Source of the DNA: Vibrio gallicus | Lineage (GTDB): Bacteria > Pseudomonadota > Gammaproteobacteria > Enterobacterales > Vibrionaceae | Length of the DNA: 64,000 nt | Reading direction: 5' to 3' | NCBI RefSeq assembly: GCF_024346875.1 | Contig: NZ_AP024871.1 | Coordinates: 310,001-374,000, forward strand | In this document: piece by piece, positions 40,988 to 52,303 of the stretch | Numbering within the stretch: position 1 is the stretch's first letter | How the letters are laid out: each line of letters begins with the position of its first letter | Notes under the pieces: model-generated | What the model was told of the DNA's origin: nothing | Seen by the model: only the letters and a program-made list of their open reading frames with translations | Databases searched by the model: none | Position numbers and translations under genes: made by a program

Positions 40988-42448
40988 ATGGTAATTGAAC
41001 ATAAGCAGAACCTAGCGCAGATCCGCGCCATGATCCCTGAAATGCGCCGAGTGCAATGTATCCACTTTGTTGGTATCGGTGGTGCTGGCATGAGTGGCAT
41101 TGCCGAGGTGTTATTAAATGAAGGCTATGCCATCTCTGGCTCAGATATTGCGAATAATGTCGTGACTGAGCGCTTAACTGCCAAGGGTGCCAAGGTTTTT
41201 ATTGGCCATTGTGCGTCTAATATTGATGGTGCGAGTGTGGTGGTGGTTTCTACCGCGATCAATCAACACAACCCAGAGCTAAAAGCTGCGCAAGAGGCTC
41301 GTATTCCGGTTGTTCGTCGCGCTGAAATGCTTGCTGAATTAATGCGTTATCGTCATGGGATTGCAGTCGCTGGGACTCATGGCAAAACCACAACTACGGC
41401 TTTGGTTACTCAAATCTATTCAGAAGCAGGTCTTGATCCAACATTTGTTAATGGCGGCTTGGTTAAGAGTGCCGGTACCAATGCACGCTTAGGGTCGAGT
41501 CGAATCCTGATAGCAGAAGCGGATGAAAGTGATGCTTCGTTTTTGCACTTACAGCCTATGGTGGCGATTGTCACCAACATAGAAGCCGACCATATGGATA
41601 CTTATGGTGGTGACTTTAGTGTACTTAAACAAACGTTTATTGATTTTCTGCATAAACTGCCTTTCTATGGTCAGGCTATTATGTGTGTCGATGATCCTGT
41701 TATTCGAGAGATGCTGCCTCAAATAAGCCGTCAGGTTATTACCTACGGTTTCTGTAAAGATGCAGATGTACGTATTACTAACTATCGCCAACAGGGCCAT
41801 AAAAGTTTATTTACGGTGGAGCGAAAAGGTAAAGCCGACCTAGATATCACACTCAACTTACCGGGCAAGCACAATGCGTTAAATGCTTCGGCAGCGATTG
41901 CAGTCGCAACTGAGGATGATATCTCAGATGAAGCGATTGTTGTTGCTTTGTCTGCAACTCAAGGTACTGGGCGTCGATTCGAGCATTTAGGTGAATTTGA
42001 AACGGGTAATGGCAAGGCTATGTTAGTCGATGATTACGGTCATCATCCGAGTGAAGTTGACGTTACCATTGAAGCTGCTCGTGCTGGCTGGGAAGATAAG
42101 CGTTTAGTTATGATCTTCCAGCCACATAGATACAGCCGTACGCGCGATCTCTATGATGATTTTGCTAACGTATTAGACAAGGTTGATGTGCTTATTATGC
42201 TAGAGGTTTATTCTGCTGGTGAAGAAGCGATTGCTGGTGCGGATGGACGCTCTCTTTGTCGTACCATTCGTAGTCGCGGTAAGCTGGAGCCTGTATTTGT
42301 TGCAGATCAACAAGCATTACCAAGTGTGTTAGCAAACTTGATTAAAGACGGTGATTTAGTTCTTACCCAAGGGGCTGGAGACGTAGGTAAAGTTGCTAAA
42401 AAGTTAGAAACACTCGAACTTAACATTGAAACTATGCAAAAAAGCTAA
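40988..42448 (+). CDS. murC: UDP-MurNAc:L-alanine ligase MurC
   Basis: MurC adds L-alanine to UDP-MurNAc, the first stem-peptide step. The Rossmann loop [17 protein letters not shown] binds the UDP-sugar. The ATP loop is [27 protein letters not shown] and [14 protein letters not shown] are family hallmarks. The length is 486 residues (491 in E. coli). A 124-base gap follows instead of the ddlB gene found here in enterics. Confidence 0.96.
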   Translation: MVIEHKQNLAQIRAMIPEMRRVQCIHFVGIGGAGMSGIAEVLLNEGYAISGSDIANNVVTERLTAKGAKVFIGHCASNIDGASVVVVSTAINQHNPELKAAQEARIPVVRRAEMLAELMRYRHGIAVAGTHGKTTTTALVTQIYSEAGLDPTFVNGGLVKSAGTNARLGSSRILIAEADESDASFLHLQPMVAIVTNIEADHMDTYGGDFSVLKQTFIDFLHKLPFYGQAIMCVDDPVIREMLPQISRQVITYGFCKDADVRITNYRQQGHKSLFTVERKGKADLDITLNLPGKHNALNASAAIAVATEDDISDEAIVVALSATQGTGRRFEHLGEFETGNGKAMLVDDYGHHPSEVDVTIEAARAGWEDKRLVMIFQPHRYSRTRDLYDDFANVLDKVDVLIMLEVYSAGEEAIAGADGRSLCRTIRSRGKLEPVFVADQQALPSVLANLIKDGDLVLTQGAGDVGKVAKKLETLELNIETMQKS

Positions 42449-42499
42449 ATTCTTACAAGAATTGTGTTTTATTGGTATGGAAAGATGGCCTCAGGCAAG

Positions 42500-42505
42500 T
42501 ATAAT
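42500..42505 (+). promoter_or_regulatory. Candidate internal promoter (-10) upstream of ftsQ
   Basis: A perfect TATAAT lies in the 124-base gap between murC and ftsQ, 68 bases before the ftsQ ATG. No good -35 is seen at 16-18 bases. An ftsQAZ promoter here would fit enteric precedent, but this is a weak call. Confidence 0.3.
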
Positions 42506-42572
42506 CATGTAAGTATTGCTTGTCTGTAGGCTTAGATAAGCTATTAATTAGGAAGTCGACGCACTTAATAAT

Positions 42573-43340
42573 ATGGAATCAGTATTAAACGTCGAAACAG
42601 AGACGACAATAGCTCGAAAATTTAAGTTTTCTTGGACAGATTTCAGCTTTTTTATCGCTGTGGTGGTCGCAATTGCTGTTGGAATTAGTGCCACAGTGAC
42701 ATGGATGCGAGATGGTGGGCGGTTACCCCTTTCTCAATTTGTTTTACAGGGTGACTTGGAGTATGTACATAACTCCGATGTCCAGCATGCGCTATCAAAT
42801 ATCATGCCCCTTGGAACCTTCATGACTCAGGATGTAGACCAATTGCAACAAGCAGTAGAGTCTTTACCTTGGGTAGAAAATGCATCTGTACGTAAGCAGT
42901 GGCCAAATACAGTAAAGGTGTTTGTTGTAGAGCATACTCCGATAGCTATCTGGAATGGCAACGCTTTACTTGATGATCATGCCGTTGTTTTTGATGCTGA
43001 TGCAGGGGGGTTGCATCAGAAAGATCAAGATATTGTGCGCCTGTATGGCCCAAAAAATTCGAGCCAACAAGTGTTAGATACTTGGCATAAAATTACCCCA
43101 AAATTTAACGCGTTAGGCCTAGAAATCACCTCAGTGGTTCTCAATGATAGGCGTGCGTGGCAATTAATTTTAGATAATGGCATCCGCCTAGAATTAGGTA
43201 AGGAAGCGTTGGATGAAAGGGTTGAGCGGTTTATTGAGCTTTACCAGCACCTGGATGAAAAAGCACAACAGATCAGTTACATAGACTTACGCTACGACAC
43301 TGGAGCTGCAATAGGCTGGTTGTCGGATCAAAAAGAGTAG
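42573..43340 (+). CDS. ftsQ: Cell division protein FtsQ
   Basis: FtsQ is a bitopic divisome protein that bridges early and late division proteins and binds FtsB-FtsL. One membrane segment lies at about 26-46 (FFIAVVVAIAVGISATVTWM). A POTRA domain follows (LSQFVLQGDLEYVHNSDVQ), then the FtsQ beta domain ending with YIDLRYDTGAAIGW. The length is 255 residues. No good Shine-Dalgarno precedes the ATG: AGGAAG is about 17 bases away. Translation may therefore be weak or rely on the AT-rich leader. Confidence 0.93.
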   Translation: MESVLNVETETTIARKFKFSWTDFSFFIAVVVAIAVGISATVTWMRDGGRLPLSQFVLQGDLEYVHNSDVQHALSNIMPLGTFMTQDVDQLQQAVESLPWVENASVRKQWPNTVKVFVVEHTPIAIWNGNALLDDHAVVFDADAGGLHQKDQDIVRLYGPKNSSQQVLDTWHKITPKFNALGLEITSVVLNDRRAWQLILDNGIRLELGKEALDERVERFIELYQHLDEKAQQISYIDLRYDTGAAIGWLSDQKE

Positions 43341-43349
43341 AGAGTAATA

Positions 43350-44615
43350 ATGACCAAGGGCATGGATGATAGTTTGATTGTCGGTCTGGATATTGGCACT
43401 GCAACGATTTCAGCGTTAGTCGGTGAAATCCTTCCAGACGGACAGATCAATATTATTGGATCTGGCAGTAGTCCTTCTCGAGGCATGGATAAGGGTGGTG
43501 TAAACGATCTGGATTCCGTTATTAAGTCTGTAGAGCGCGCTGTCAACCAAGCGGAACTAATGGCTGAGTGTAAAATCAGCAATGTATTCCTATCGATTTC
43601 TGGCCAGCATATTACTAGCCGAATAGAGAAAGGAATGGGAACGATCTCTGATGAAGAGGTCTCCCAAGAAGATATGGATCGTGCAATCCATACTGCTCGT
43701 TCGATTAAGATTGGTGAAGAAGAACGAATTCTTCATGTTATCCCACAAGAATTTAAGATTGACCACCTAGGCGGCATCAAGAATCCATTAGGGCTTTCTG
43801 GTGTACGTATGGAGGTTAGTGTTCATATGATTTCATGCCATAACGATATGGCGCGAAACGTAATAAAGGCTGTTGAGCGTTGCGGATTAACCGTAGAGCA
43901 ATTGGTCTTTTCCGGTTTAGCGGCAAGTGATGCTGTTATTACCGAAGATGAAAAAGAATTGGGTGTTTGTGTGGTGGATATCGGCGCAGGAACCATGGAC
44001 GTAGCTCTATGGACCGGCGGTGCTCTTCGTCATACAGAAGTGTTCTCGTATGCGGGCAATTCTGTAACTAGTGATATTGCATTTGCATTTGGTACGCCAA
44101 TTAATGACGCTGAAGAAATTAAAGCGAAATACGGTTGTGCTAAGAGTGAATTAGTAAGCAAAGATGACACGGTCAATGTGCCTAGTGTTGGTGGTCGTCC
44201 ATCTCGCAGTTTACAGCGACAAACCTTATCGGAAGTTATAGAACCACGTTATACTGAACTCATGGGCTTGATTAATCAGGCTATTGAACACGCACAGAAT
44301 AGCATGAGAGAGAGTGGCGTTAAGCATCACCATATTGCAGCAGGCGTTGTATTGACCGGTGGTGCAGCACAGATTGAAGGCTTAGTTGAGTGTGCTGAAC
44401 GAGTGTTTGGCAGCCAGGTCCGAATCGGTAAACCTACCGAGGTTAAAGGCCTAACTGACTATGTAAAAGAACCTTACCACTCTACGGCAGTTGGTTTATT
44501 GCATTATGGTAAAGACAGTCGACTCAATGACGATGGCGAATACTCTGAGCCGAAACAGTCATCGTTTAGCGACTTTTTTAATAAAATGCGTAATTGGATA
44601 CAAAAAGAATTTTAA
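43350..44615 (+). CDS. ftsA: Cell division protein FtsA
   Basis: FtsA is an actin-like ATPase that tethers FtsZ to the membrane and signals to FtsWI. Phosphate and adenosine motifs are visible: IVGLDIGTATISALVGE, VVDIGAGTMDVALW and GVVLTGGAAQIEGLVECAE. The C-terminal amphipathic helix (FFNKMRNWIQKEF) is the membrane anchor. The length is 421 residues (420 in E. coli). It lies 9 bases after ftsQ and 28 before ftsZ. Confidence 0.97.
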   Translation: MTKGMDDSLIVGLDIGTATISALVGEILPDGQINIIGSGSSPSRGMDKGGVNDLDSVIKSVERAVNQAELMAECKISNVFLSISGQHITSRIEKGMGTISDEEVSQEDMDRAIHTARSIKIGEEERILHVIPQEFKIDHLGGIKNPLGLSGVRMEVSVHMISCHNDMARNVIKAVERCGLTVEQLVFSGLAASDAVITEDEKELGVCVVDIGAGTMDVALWTGGALRHTEVFSYAGNSVTSDIAFAFGTPINDAEEIKAKYGCAKSELVSKDDTVNVPSVGGRPSRSLQRQTLSEVIEPRYTELMGLINQAIEHAQNSMRESGVKHHHIAAGVVLTGGAAQIEGLVECAERVFGSQVRIGKPTEVKGLTDYVKEPYHSTAVGLLHYGKDSRLNDDGEYSEPKQSSFSDFFNKMRNWIQKEF

Positions 44616-44643
44616 CCTGGAACCCAGGGAACGGAGATAGCAC

Positions 44644-45852
44644 ATGTTTGAACCGATGACAGAAATGAATGATGAAGCGGTTATCAAGGTCGTTGGTGTT
44701 GGCGGCGGCGGCGGCAACGCTGTTGAGCATATGGTACGTGAGTCAATCGAAGGTGTTGAGTTTATCAGCATTAATACCGATGCTCAGGCACTACGCAAGG
44801 CCACAGTTAACTCAGTCATTCAGATCGGTACTGATATTACTAAAGGTCTAGGCGCGGGCGCGAACCCTCAGGTAGGTCGTGATTCAGCCCTAGAAGATCG
44901 CGAAGCGATTAAACAAGTGCTAGCTGGTGCTGACATGGTATTTATCGCAGCTGGTATGGGCGGCGGTACAGGTACTGGTGCTGCTCCGGTTATTGCTGAA
45001 ATTGCGAAAGAGATTGGTGTACTTACTGTAGCAGTAGTTACCAAGCCATTTGGTTTTGAAGGTAAGAAGCGTTTAGCTTTTTCTGAACAAGGTATCGAGG
45101 AGCTTTCTAAGCATGTCGATTCTTTGATTACCATTCCAAATGAGAAACTACTTAAAGTTTATGGTCGCAATGTAACTCTATTAGAAGCATTTGGTTATGC
45201 AAACGATGTACTCAAAGATGCAGTACAAGGTATTGCGGAGCTGATTACTCGCCCAGGTATGATCAACGTTGACTTTGCAGATGTTCGAACCGTAATGTCT
45301 GAGATGGGTCAAGCTATGATGGGTAGCGGTGTATCTACTGGTGAAGACCGTGCGGAAGAAGCGGCAGAAGCTGCAATTTCACACTCACTACTTGAAGATA
45401 TCGACCTAGCTGGTGCTCGTGGTGTGTTGGTTAACATTACTGCTGGCATGGACATGCGTCTGGATGAATTTGAAATCGTGGGTAACACGGTTAAAGCATT
45501 TGCTTCTGATAATGCTACAGTTGTAATTGGTACTTCATTAGACCCTGACATGTCTGATGAATTCCGTGTAACCGTGGTAGCAACAGGTATTGGCTCTGAA
45601 AAGAAACCAGAGATCACGCTTGTTTCAGGTGGTGCTAAACCTAAGCCTGCAGTCGCAACAGCAGAACCGGCTAAGGTAGCAGCTCCGATTCATAAAGCAG
45701 AAGAAGTGAAGGTTCAACCAACACCATCTCCTGTGAAAAAATCTGAGCCAGTTGGACGTGCAGCAGCCGCTCAACAGAAACCAGCTACAAACGGTCAACC
45801 TGAAAGTGGTTACTTAGATATTCCAGCGTTCTTACGCAACCAGGCTGATTAA
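44644..45852 (+). CDS. ftsZ: Cell division protein FtsZ
   Basis: FtsZ is the tubulin-like GTPase that forms the Z ring. The tubulin signature [11 protein letters not shown] binds GTP phosphates, and the T7-loop region [11 protein letters not shown] completes the site on the next subunit. A disordered Pro/Lys/Ala-rich linker (about 320-385) leads to the conserved C-terminal peptide [13 protein letters not shown], which binds FtsA, ZipA and MinC. The length is 402 residues. GGAG precedes the ATG. Confidence 0.98.
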   Translation: MFEPMTEMNDEAVIKVVGVGGGGGNAVEHMVRESIEGVEFISINTDAQALRKATVNSVIQIGTDITKGLGAGANPQVGRDSALEDREAIKQVLAGADMVFIAAGMGGGTGTGAAPVIAEIAKEIGVLTVAVVTKPFGFEGKKRLAFSEQGIEELSKHVDSLITIPNEKLLKVYGRNVTLLEAFGYANDVLKDAVQGIAELITRPGMINVDFADVRTVMSEMGQAMMGSGVSTGEDRAEEAAEAAISHSLLEDIDLAGARGVLVNITAGMDMRLDEFEIVGNTVKAFASDNATVVIGTSLDPDMSDEFRVTVVATGIGSEKKPEITLVSGGAKPKPAVATAEPAKVAAPIHKAEEVKVQPTPSPVKKSEPVGRAAAAQQKPATNGQPESGYLDIPAFLRNQAD

Positions 45853-45863
45853 TTGTTCATTTT

Positions 45864-45891
45864 TTGACAATTATCAAAAAGCTGGTAGGAT
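45864..45891 (+). promoter_or_regulatory. Promoter of lpxC
   Basis: A consensus TTGACA (45864-45869), a 16-base spacer and TAGGAT (45886-45891) preceded by TGG (extended -10) lie in the ftsZ-lpxC gap. This gives lpxC its own transcript with a leader of about 45 bases. Confidence 0.75.
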
Positions 45892-45942
45892 GTCTGACCT
45901 AGCTGATGAAGCTAGTAATTTTGTGTTAATGAGGGGTATTGC

Positions 45943-46860
45943 ATGATTAGGCAGCGTACTTTAAAAGAGATTGTTAAAACTACTGGTGTGGGACTTCACT
46001 CCGGTCGCAAAGTGACTCTGACGCTTCGCCCGGCAGCAACCAATACTGGTATTGTATATCGTCGAACAGACTTAGAGCCTGCTGTGGATTTTCCAGCAGA
46101 CGCGAATTCAGTACGAGATACTATGCTATGTACTGCCCTTGTTAATGACGATGGCGTGCGTATTTCAACTGTCGAGCATTTGAACGCGGCACTTTCGGGT
46201 ATGGGAATCGATAACTTAATTATCGAGGTCGATGCACCGGAGATCCCAATTATGGATGGCAGTGCTAGCCCATTTGTTTATCTGTTGCAGTCAGCGGGCA
46301 TTGAAACGCAAAATGCGGCTAAGCGCTTTATTCGTATTAAGAAACCAGTTCGTGTTGAAGATGGCGATAAGTGGGCTGAATTAGTTCCTTATAACGGCTT
46401 CCGATTGGATTTTGAAATAGAATTTGAACACCCTGCAATCGATTCAGATGAGCAGCATCTATTGTTTGATTTCTCGTCAAGTTCATTTGTGAAAGATATC
46501 GCACGTGCTCGTACTTTTGGCTTTATGCGTGATATCGAATACCTCCAATCTCAAAACCTAGTTTTGGGTGGTAGCTTTGATAACGCGATCGTTCTGGATG
46601 ATTATCGTATCCTTAACGAAGATGGCCTGCGCTTCAGCAATGAATTCGTTACTCATAAAGTATTGGATGCTATTGGTGATATGTATATGTGCGGTTCACC
46701 AATTGTTGGTGAGTTACGCGCATTTAAATCAGGGCATGGCTTGAATAACCAACTGTTACGTGCAGTGTTAGCGAATCAAGAAGCTTGGGAGTGGGTAACC
46801 TTCGAAGAAGAAGTTGGCTCCCCCGTTGCATTTGCTGAGCCTAATATGGTTTTAGCATAA
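45943..46860 (+). CDS. lpxC: UDP-3-O-acyl-N-acetylglucosamine deacetylase LpxC
   Basis: LpxC catalyses the committed step of lipid A synthesis. Zinc ligands are His79 ([10 protein letters not shown]) and the later HKVLDAIGD His and Asp. The catalytic His is in SGHGLNN. The length of 305 residues is the same as in E. coli. The C-terminus ends PNMVLA, resembling the nonpolar AVLA end that makes E. coli LpxC a substrate for FtsH turnover, so similar proteolytic control is plausible. It closes the dcw cluster. Confidence 0.98.
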   Translation: MIRQRTLKEIVKTTGVGLHSGRKVTLTLRPAATNTGIVYRRTDLEPAVDFPADANSVRDTMLCTALVNDDGVRISTVEHLNAALSGMGIDNLIIEVDAPEIPIMDGSASPFVYLLQSAGIETQNAAKRFIRIKKPVRVEDGDKWAELVPYNGFRLDFEIEFEHPAIDSDEQHLLFDFSSSSFVKDIARARTFGFMRDIEYLQSQNLVLGGSFDNAIVLDDYRILNEDGLRFSNEFVTHKVLDAIGDMYMCGSPIVGELRAFKSGHGLNNQLLRAVLANQEAWEWVTFEEEVGSPVAFAEPNMVLA

Positions 46861-46871
46861 CAATCAGTTTT

Positions 46872-46901
46872 AAAAAAGCAGACTTCGGTCTGCTTTTTTT
46901 T
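46872..46901. terminator. Bidirectional terminator between lpxC and dciA
   Basis: AAAAAAGCAGAC and GTCTGCTTTTTT pair around a stable TTCG tetraloop. It ends the dcw cluster on plus and dciA on minus. Confidence 0.92.
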
Positions 46902-46922
46902 GGTTCAAATTCAGTGGGCGAG

Positions 46923-47375
46923 TTACTTTTGGGCTAGCTTGGCAATGTTCTGCAATCGTTTTTTTATTTTGTCAGGCGCCATTTCGGCCAACATGTTTAG
47001 GTTATCGGCGGCAGCCTGAGAAAGTGGAGGGCGCTTTATCGCAGGCTCTTTTACTAGGGCTGGCGCGTTGATATATAGCTCAGGTCTCACATTGATTTCG
47101 ATATTTATCAGGCTGGCAAAGCCTTGTTTACGCAGTTGAGAAAGTAGATGTAGGCGGTCGTAGTTAAGCTTCATTTTGATAGAGGCGTTAGCGACTTCAA
47201 CAATAAGCTGTCCACCACGACAATTTGCCACGCGGCAGTAGCGTTGAATGTCTTTTGGCAATAGTTCAATTACAGTTTTATTTAACCGATGGAGTTGGGC
47301 GGCATGCTTTTGAATATCAGACAGTTTAGATTTGCTGATAATATCTTCAGTGAGTGTGGGCCTATGATCTCGCAC
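46923..47375 (-). CDS. dciA: DUF721 protein DciA, replicative helicase loader/operator
   Basis: DciA recruits the replicative helicase DnaB in the many bacteria that lack the phage-derived loader DnaC. The N-terminal DUF721 domain (about 20-110) contains the basic region RYCRVANCRGGQLIVEVANASIKMKLNYDR. The C-terminal 40 residues are Lys-rich and probably disordered or helical. The length is 150 residues. It is convergent with lpxC and divergent from secA, the known vibrio neighbourhood. The family call rests on sequence pattern and context. Confidence 0.85.
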   Translation of the reverse strand: MRDHRPTLTEDIISKSKLSDIQKHAAQLHRLNKTVIELLPKDIQRYCRVANCRGGQLIVEVANASIKMKLNYDRLHLLSQLRKQGFASLINIEINVRPELYINAPALVKEPAIKRPPLSQAAADNLNMLAEMAPDKIKKRLQNIAKLAQK

Positions 47376-47635
47376 GTATTTGCCTTATTTCCAAATCTTT
47401 ATTTGCAATTTTACCACGTGTTGAGCCTTGAATCGCTCTATGTTTGGTCATTAGTCAGACAAAAATAGAGGTTTGCTCAAACAAATCCAGTTTCCATTGG
47501 TGGCGGACATCAAAATTTCATACACTAGGGCACACTAAAGCTTGAAAGTGTGGGCTTTGAGCACAATATCTTTCACATATACTAAGCTGAGCAATTTTGG
47601 ACCTATATGGGTCCCAACACGAGATATATAGAATC
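47376..47635. promoter_or_regulatory. Intergenic region between dciA and secA, candidate secA leader
   Basis: This 260-base gap must hold the promoters for both divergent genes. A possible secA promoter is TTGAGC (47557) with TATACT (47578), at a short 15-base spacing. A small hairpin, GGACC/GGTCC, lies at 47599-47614, just before the secA start. No secM-like arrest peptide gene is seen. All calls here are weak. Confidence 0.35.
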
Positions 47636-50359
47636 ATGATAACTAAGCTACTGACAAAGGTAATTGGCAGTCGAAATGATAGGACTCTACGTCGACTTCG
47701 CAAGATCGTTAAAGAGATCAACAGCTACGAGCCAGATTATGAAAAATTAAGTGACGAAGAACTACAAGCCAAAACAGCAGAATTTCGTCAGCGCTTAGAA
47801 CAGGGTGAAACCGTAGACCAATTACTCCCTCATGCATTTGCCACAGTTCGTGAAGCATCTAAGCGTGTATTTGGCATGCGTCATTTCGACGTACAGCTAA
47901 TTGGTGGTATGGTACTTAATGACAGCGAAATTGCAGAGATGCGTACTGGTGAAGGTAAAACCTTAACTGCGACTTTAGCTGCTTATTTAAATGCATTGAC
48001 CGGTAAGGGGGTTCACGTAATAACAGTGAATGACTACCTAGCGACCCGTGATGCAGAAACCAACCGCCCACTATTTGAATTCCTTGGTATGACCGTTGGT
48101 ATCAATGTGTCAAATATGCCACCTCAAGCCAAGCAAGAAGCATATAAATCCGATATTCTTTACGGAACAAATAATGAGTTTGGATTCGATTATTTGCGCG
48201 ATAATATGGCATTTAGAGCCGAAGACCGTGTACAACGCGAACTTTATTTCTCGATTGTGGATGAGGTGGATTCCATCCTTATCGATGAAGCGCGTACTCC
48301 GCTGATTATTTCTGGTCCTGCTGAAGATAGCTCTGATCTTTATACTCGTGTTAACACCTTGATTCCTCATCTTGAGAAACAAGATAAAGAAGACAGTGAA
48401 GAATATCGCGGCGACGGTCACTACACAGTTGATGAAAAATCAAAGCAAGTTCATTGGACCGAAAATGGTCAAGAATTTGTTGAAGAGCTACTGGTGAAAA
48501 ATGGCATGATGGAAGAGGGTGACACCCTTTATTCTCCAGCTAACATTAGCCTTCTACACCATGTGAATGCAGGTTTGCGTGCGCATGTACTGTTTGAACG
48601 TAACGTAGATTACATTGTTACAGATGAAGGTGAAGTGGTTATTGTTGATGAGCACACCGGCCGTACTATGCCTGGGCGTCGCTGGTCTGAAGGTCTTCAC
48701 CAAGCAGTAGAAGCTAAAGAAGGTGTGAAGATTCAAAATGAAAACCAAACCCTAGCATCTATCACCTTCCAGAATTATTTCCGCCTTTACGACAAATTGT
48801 CAGGAATGACAGGTACGGCTGATACCGAAGCATTTGAGTTCCAGTCTATCTATGGCTTAGATACAGTTGTTATCCCAACTAACAAACCTATGATTCGTGA
48901 TGATATGGCCGATGTGGTTTACCGCACCGAAGCAGATAAATTTGCTGCCATTATCGAAGATATCAAACAGCGTGTTGAGAAACGTCAACCGACCTTAGTT
49001 GGTACAGTTTCGATTGAAAAATCAGAGCTCCTCTCAAATGCGCTGAAGAAAGCCAAGATCAAACACAACGTATTGAATGCGAAGTTCCACGAAAGCGAAG
49101 CCGATATCGTAGCGCAAGCTGGTCTACCTAGCGCGGTGACTATTGCGACTAACATGGCTGGTCGTGGTACTGATATTGTGCTGGGCGGCAACTGGAAAAT
49201 GGAATTCGAGAACCAAGCTGAACCAGACAAAGAGCAAATGGCAAAAGCGAAGCAAGAGTGGCAGAAAATTCATAATGCTGTTCTTGACGCTGGCGGTTTA
49301 CATATTATTGGTACTGAGCGCCACGAGTCGCGTCGTATCGATAACCAGCTCCGTGGTCGTTCAGGCCGTCAAGGTGATGCGGGCTCTTCACGCTTCTATT
49401 TATCAATGGAAGATAGCTTACTGCGTATCTTTACTTCTGACCGCATGGCTGGACTTATCCAATCAGGTATGGACGAAGGTGAAGCTATTGAGAGTAAGAT
49501 GCTTTCTCGCTCAATTGAAAAGGCGCAACGTAAGGTTGAAGGCCGCAACTTTGATATCCGTAAGCAGCTTCTAGAATATGATGATGTAGCAAACGATCAG
49601 CGTAAAGTTGTTTATGAACTACGTGATGAGCTTATGGTTGCTGAAGATATCAGTGAAATGATTGAGCACAACCGCGCTGATGTTATTCAATCGATTATCG
49701 ATCAATACATTCCGCCACAATCAATTGAAGATATGTGGGATATACCAGGCCTACAAGATCAACTTAAATCTGACTTTGATCTCGATCTTGCTATTCAATC
49801 TTGGCTAGATGAAGACGATAAGCTTTATGAAGAAGCGCTGCGTGAGAAAATCCTAGCGGAAGCGGTTGCAGTCTATAAGCTCAAAGAAGAAGCTGTTGGT
49901 GAATCTGTATTGCGTAACTTTGAAAAATCCGTGATGCTGCAATCATTAGATGGGTTGTGGAAAGAACACCTAGCAGCAATGGATCATCTTCGTCAGGGTA
50001 TTCATCTACGTGGTTATGCACAGAAGAACCCGAAACAAGAATATAAGCGTGAGTCTTTTGAGCTATTTGAAGGCTTACTAGATACCTTGAAATCAGATGT
50101 GATTCAGGTTCTAAGTAAGGTTCGAGTTCAGCAACCTGAACAAGTTGAGCAAGCAGAAGCTCAGCGCCAAGCTCAGGCTGAAGCAACCGCTCGTATGGCT
50201 CAAGCTCAACATCAACAAGCCGACAATCAGCTTGCCGATGAATCAGAGCCACAGCAACCTCAGCAGCCAGTACGCAACACTCAAAAAGTGGGTCGTAATG
50301 AGCCGTGCCCTTGTGGTTCGGGTAAAAAATATAAGCAATGCCATGGCAAGATAGCTTAA
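47636..50359 (+). CDS. secA: Protein translocase ATPase SecA
   Basis: SecA drives unfolded preproteins through SecYEG. Walker A is [14 protein letters not shown], near residue 102, and the DEAD motif is [14 protein letters not shown]. The second nucleotide-binding domain has [13 protein letters not shown] and [21 protein letters not shown] Gln/Ala-rich linker leads to the C-terminal zinc motif [13 protein letters not shown], which binds SecB and ribosomes. The start at 47636 ([16 protein letters not shown]) gives 907 residues (901 in E. coli). The frame is open 13 codons upstream without support. Confidence 0.98.
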   Translation: MITKLLTKVIGSRNDRTLRRLRKIVKEINSYEPDYEKLSDEELQAKTAEFRQRLEQGETVDQLLPHAFATVREASKRVFGMRHFDVQLIGGMVLNDSEIAEMRTGEGKTLTATLAAYLNALTGKGVHVITVNDYLATRDAETNRPLFEFLGMTVGINVSNMPPQAKQEAYKSDILYGTNNEFGFDYLRDNMAFRAEDRVQRELYFSIVDEVDSILIDEARTPLIISGPAEDSSDLYTRVNTLIPHLEKQDKEDSEEYRGDGHYTVDEKSKQVHWTENGQEFVEELLVKNGMMEEGDTLYSPANISLLHHVNAGLRAHVLFERNVDYIVTDEGEVVIVDEHTGRTMPGRRWSEGLHQAVEAKEGVKIQNENQTLASITFQNYFRLYDKLSGMTGTADTEAFEFQSIYGLDTVVIPTNKPMIRDDMADVVYRTEADKFAAIIEDIKQRVEKRQPTLVGTVSIEKSELLSNALKKAKIKHNVLNAKFHESEADIVAQAGLPSAVTIATNMAGRGTDIVLGGNWKMEFENQAEPDKEQMAKAKQEWQKIHNAVLDAGGLHIIGTERHESRRIDNQLRGRSGRQGDAGSSRFYLSMEDSLLRIFTSDRMAGLIQSGMDEGEAIESKMLSRSIEKAQRKVEGRNFDIRKQLLEYDDVANDQRKVVYELRDELMVAEDISEMIEHNRADVIQSIIDQYIPPQSIEDMWDIPGLQDQLKSDFDLDLAIQSWLDEDDKLYEEALREKILAEAVAVYKLKEEAVGESVLRNFEKSVMLQSLDGLWKEHLAAMDHLRQGIHLRGYAQKNPKQEYKRESFELFEGLLDTLKSDVIQVLSKVRVQQPEQVEQAEAQRQAQAEATARMAQAQHQQADNQLADESEPQQPQQPVRNTQKVGRNEPCPCGSGKKYKQCHGKIA

Positions 50360-50381
50360 TTTTTTACCTCTATTGATTTAT

Positions 50382-50408
50382 AAGCCGCGTTAATCGCGGC
50401 TTTTTTTT
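50382..50408 (+). terminator. Intrinsic terminator after secA
   Basis: AAGCCGCG and CGCGGCTT pair around TTAAT and run into eight T. mutT therefore probably depends on its own promoter or on readthrough. Confidence 0.85.
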
Positions 50409-50435
50409 AGCTATAGATATAGAAGAGGAAGAGTA

Positions 50436-50840
50436 GTGAAGCGTATTCATATAGTTGCCGCAATCATTCTAAACTCAAATCAAGACCAAGTATTTATAAC
50501 CAAAAGGCCAGATCATGCACATAAAGGTGGTTTTTGGGAGTTTCCTGGGGGCAAGGTAGAATTTCAAGAGTTGGCTAAAGACGCAATAGAGCGAGAGTTG
50601 CATGAAGAGGTTGGGATCAACAACCTCACAGTGCAATTATTTCAGAGCTTTGATTTTGACTATTCTGATAAATCGTTGAATTTTGACTTCTTCTTAATCG
50701 AAGCTTTCAGCGGAAAGCCGTATGGCAAAGAAGGGCAGCAGGGAGAGTGGGTGGCCGTAAGTGATTTGCATCAGTATGCTTTTCCTGAAGCAAACCAGCC
50801 TATTGTTGAGGCGGTAATGCACCAGTTTAATGGTCAATAA
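50436..50840 (+). CDS. mutT: 8-oxo-dGTP diphosphatase MutT
   Basis: MutT removes oxidised 8-oxo-dGTP from the nucleotide pool and prevents A:T to C:G errors. The Nudix box is canonical: GGKVEFQELAKDAIERELHE followed by EVGI, near residues 37-60. The length is 134 residues (129 in E. coli). The start is a GTG at 50436 with AGAGGAAGAG just upstream. Its place after secA matches E. coli and other gammaproteobacteria. Confidence 0.95.
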   Translation: MKRIHIVAAIILNSNQDQVFITKRPDHAHKGGFWEFPGGKVEFQELAKDAIERELHEEVGINNLTVQLFQSFDFDYSDKSLNFDFFLIEAFSGKPYGKEGQQGEWVAVSDLHQYAFPEANQPIVEAVMHQFNGQ

Positions 50841-51040
50841 CTGCGGGTTTAACGCGGTTGTGTTGCGAGATATTTTTTATTCGATTACAAGTAATGGACT
50901 GAATACGAGCGTGCGACGTGAGTATATTAGGAATAGATTCATTTAGAAGTGTGTGCGCCACTAATGTTCTGGATTATAAAGTGTGATTCAGATACATTAT
51001 TTGGATAAAATTTAGCTATGTAGATGGGGAGAATCGGTAA

Positions 51041-51850
<810 letters not shown>

Positions 51851-51855
51851 TGAAT

Positions 51856-51884
51856 AAAAATGCCAGCAACGCTGGCATTTTTAT
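51856..51884 (+). terminator. Intrinsic terminator after dapB
   Basis: AAAAATGCCAGC and GCTGGCATTTTT pair around an AAC loop, with flanking A and T runs. Confidence 0.88.
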
Positions 51885-52303
51885 TGCGTGAAGTCTTCAT
51901 GGTCATAAATTGCTTGTATGGCGTAGTTTATTGTTTATTTTGCTGCTCTTGTTGTGATATTGCACCTAAGGCTGCAAAAGTAAGTTAAAACTAGGCGGGT
52001 TATCGTTTGCTATTTGGATGAAGTGTCTTTTTATTATGAACTGCCATTTTTTGGGATAAAATAGGCCGTATGCGCAGAGAATAATCCATAAAGTTATGCA
52101 TTAATGGCTCTTTATAGGTGGTTGAGGATGAGAATGTCAAAATAAGCATGAAATATCGCATTAATTATTGACAATATTAGTATGGATAATTAGAATGCCG
52201 CCAATTTATCTGGATTCAGCAAATGTGATCTGACTCTCTAGATGGACTGTATTTTTGAAATTTAATTTAATAATTTCACATATTTATATTTTTGGAGGTT
52301 GTC
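51885..52303 (+). promoter_or_regulatory. carAB upstream regulatory region (about 420 bases, no gene)
   Basis: No supportable gene lies here. It contains the consensus promoter listed separately at 52168-52196 and a weaker possible upstream promoter (TAAAAT at 52057-52062, poor -35). An AT-rich 7-bp inverted repeat, TGAAATT/AATTTCA, at 52256-52278 lies just before the carA ribosome-binding site. In E. coli carAB has two tandem promoters under pyrimidine/purine and arginine control; a similar layout is plausible but not shown. No perfect ARG box was found by eye. Confidence 0.5.
52168..52196 (+). promoter_or_regulatory. Promoter of carAB
   Basis: A perfect TTGACA (52168-52173), a 17-base spacer and TAGAAT (52191-52196) form a strong sigma-70 promoter. 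The predicted start near 52203 gives a leader of about 100 bases. Confidence 0.78.
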
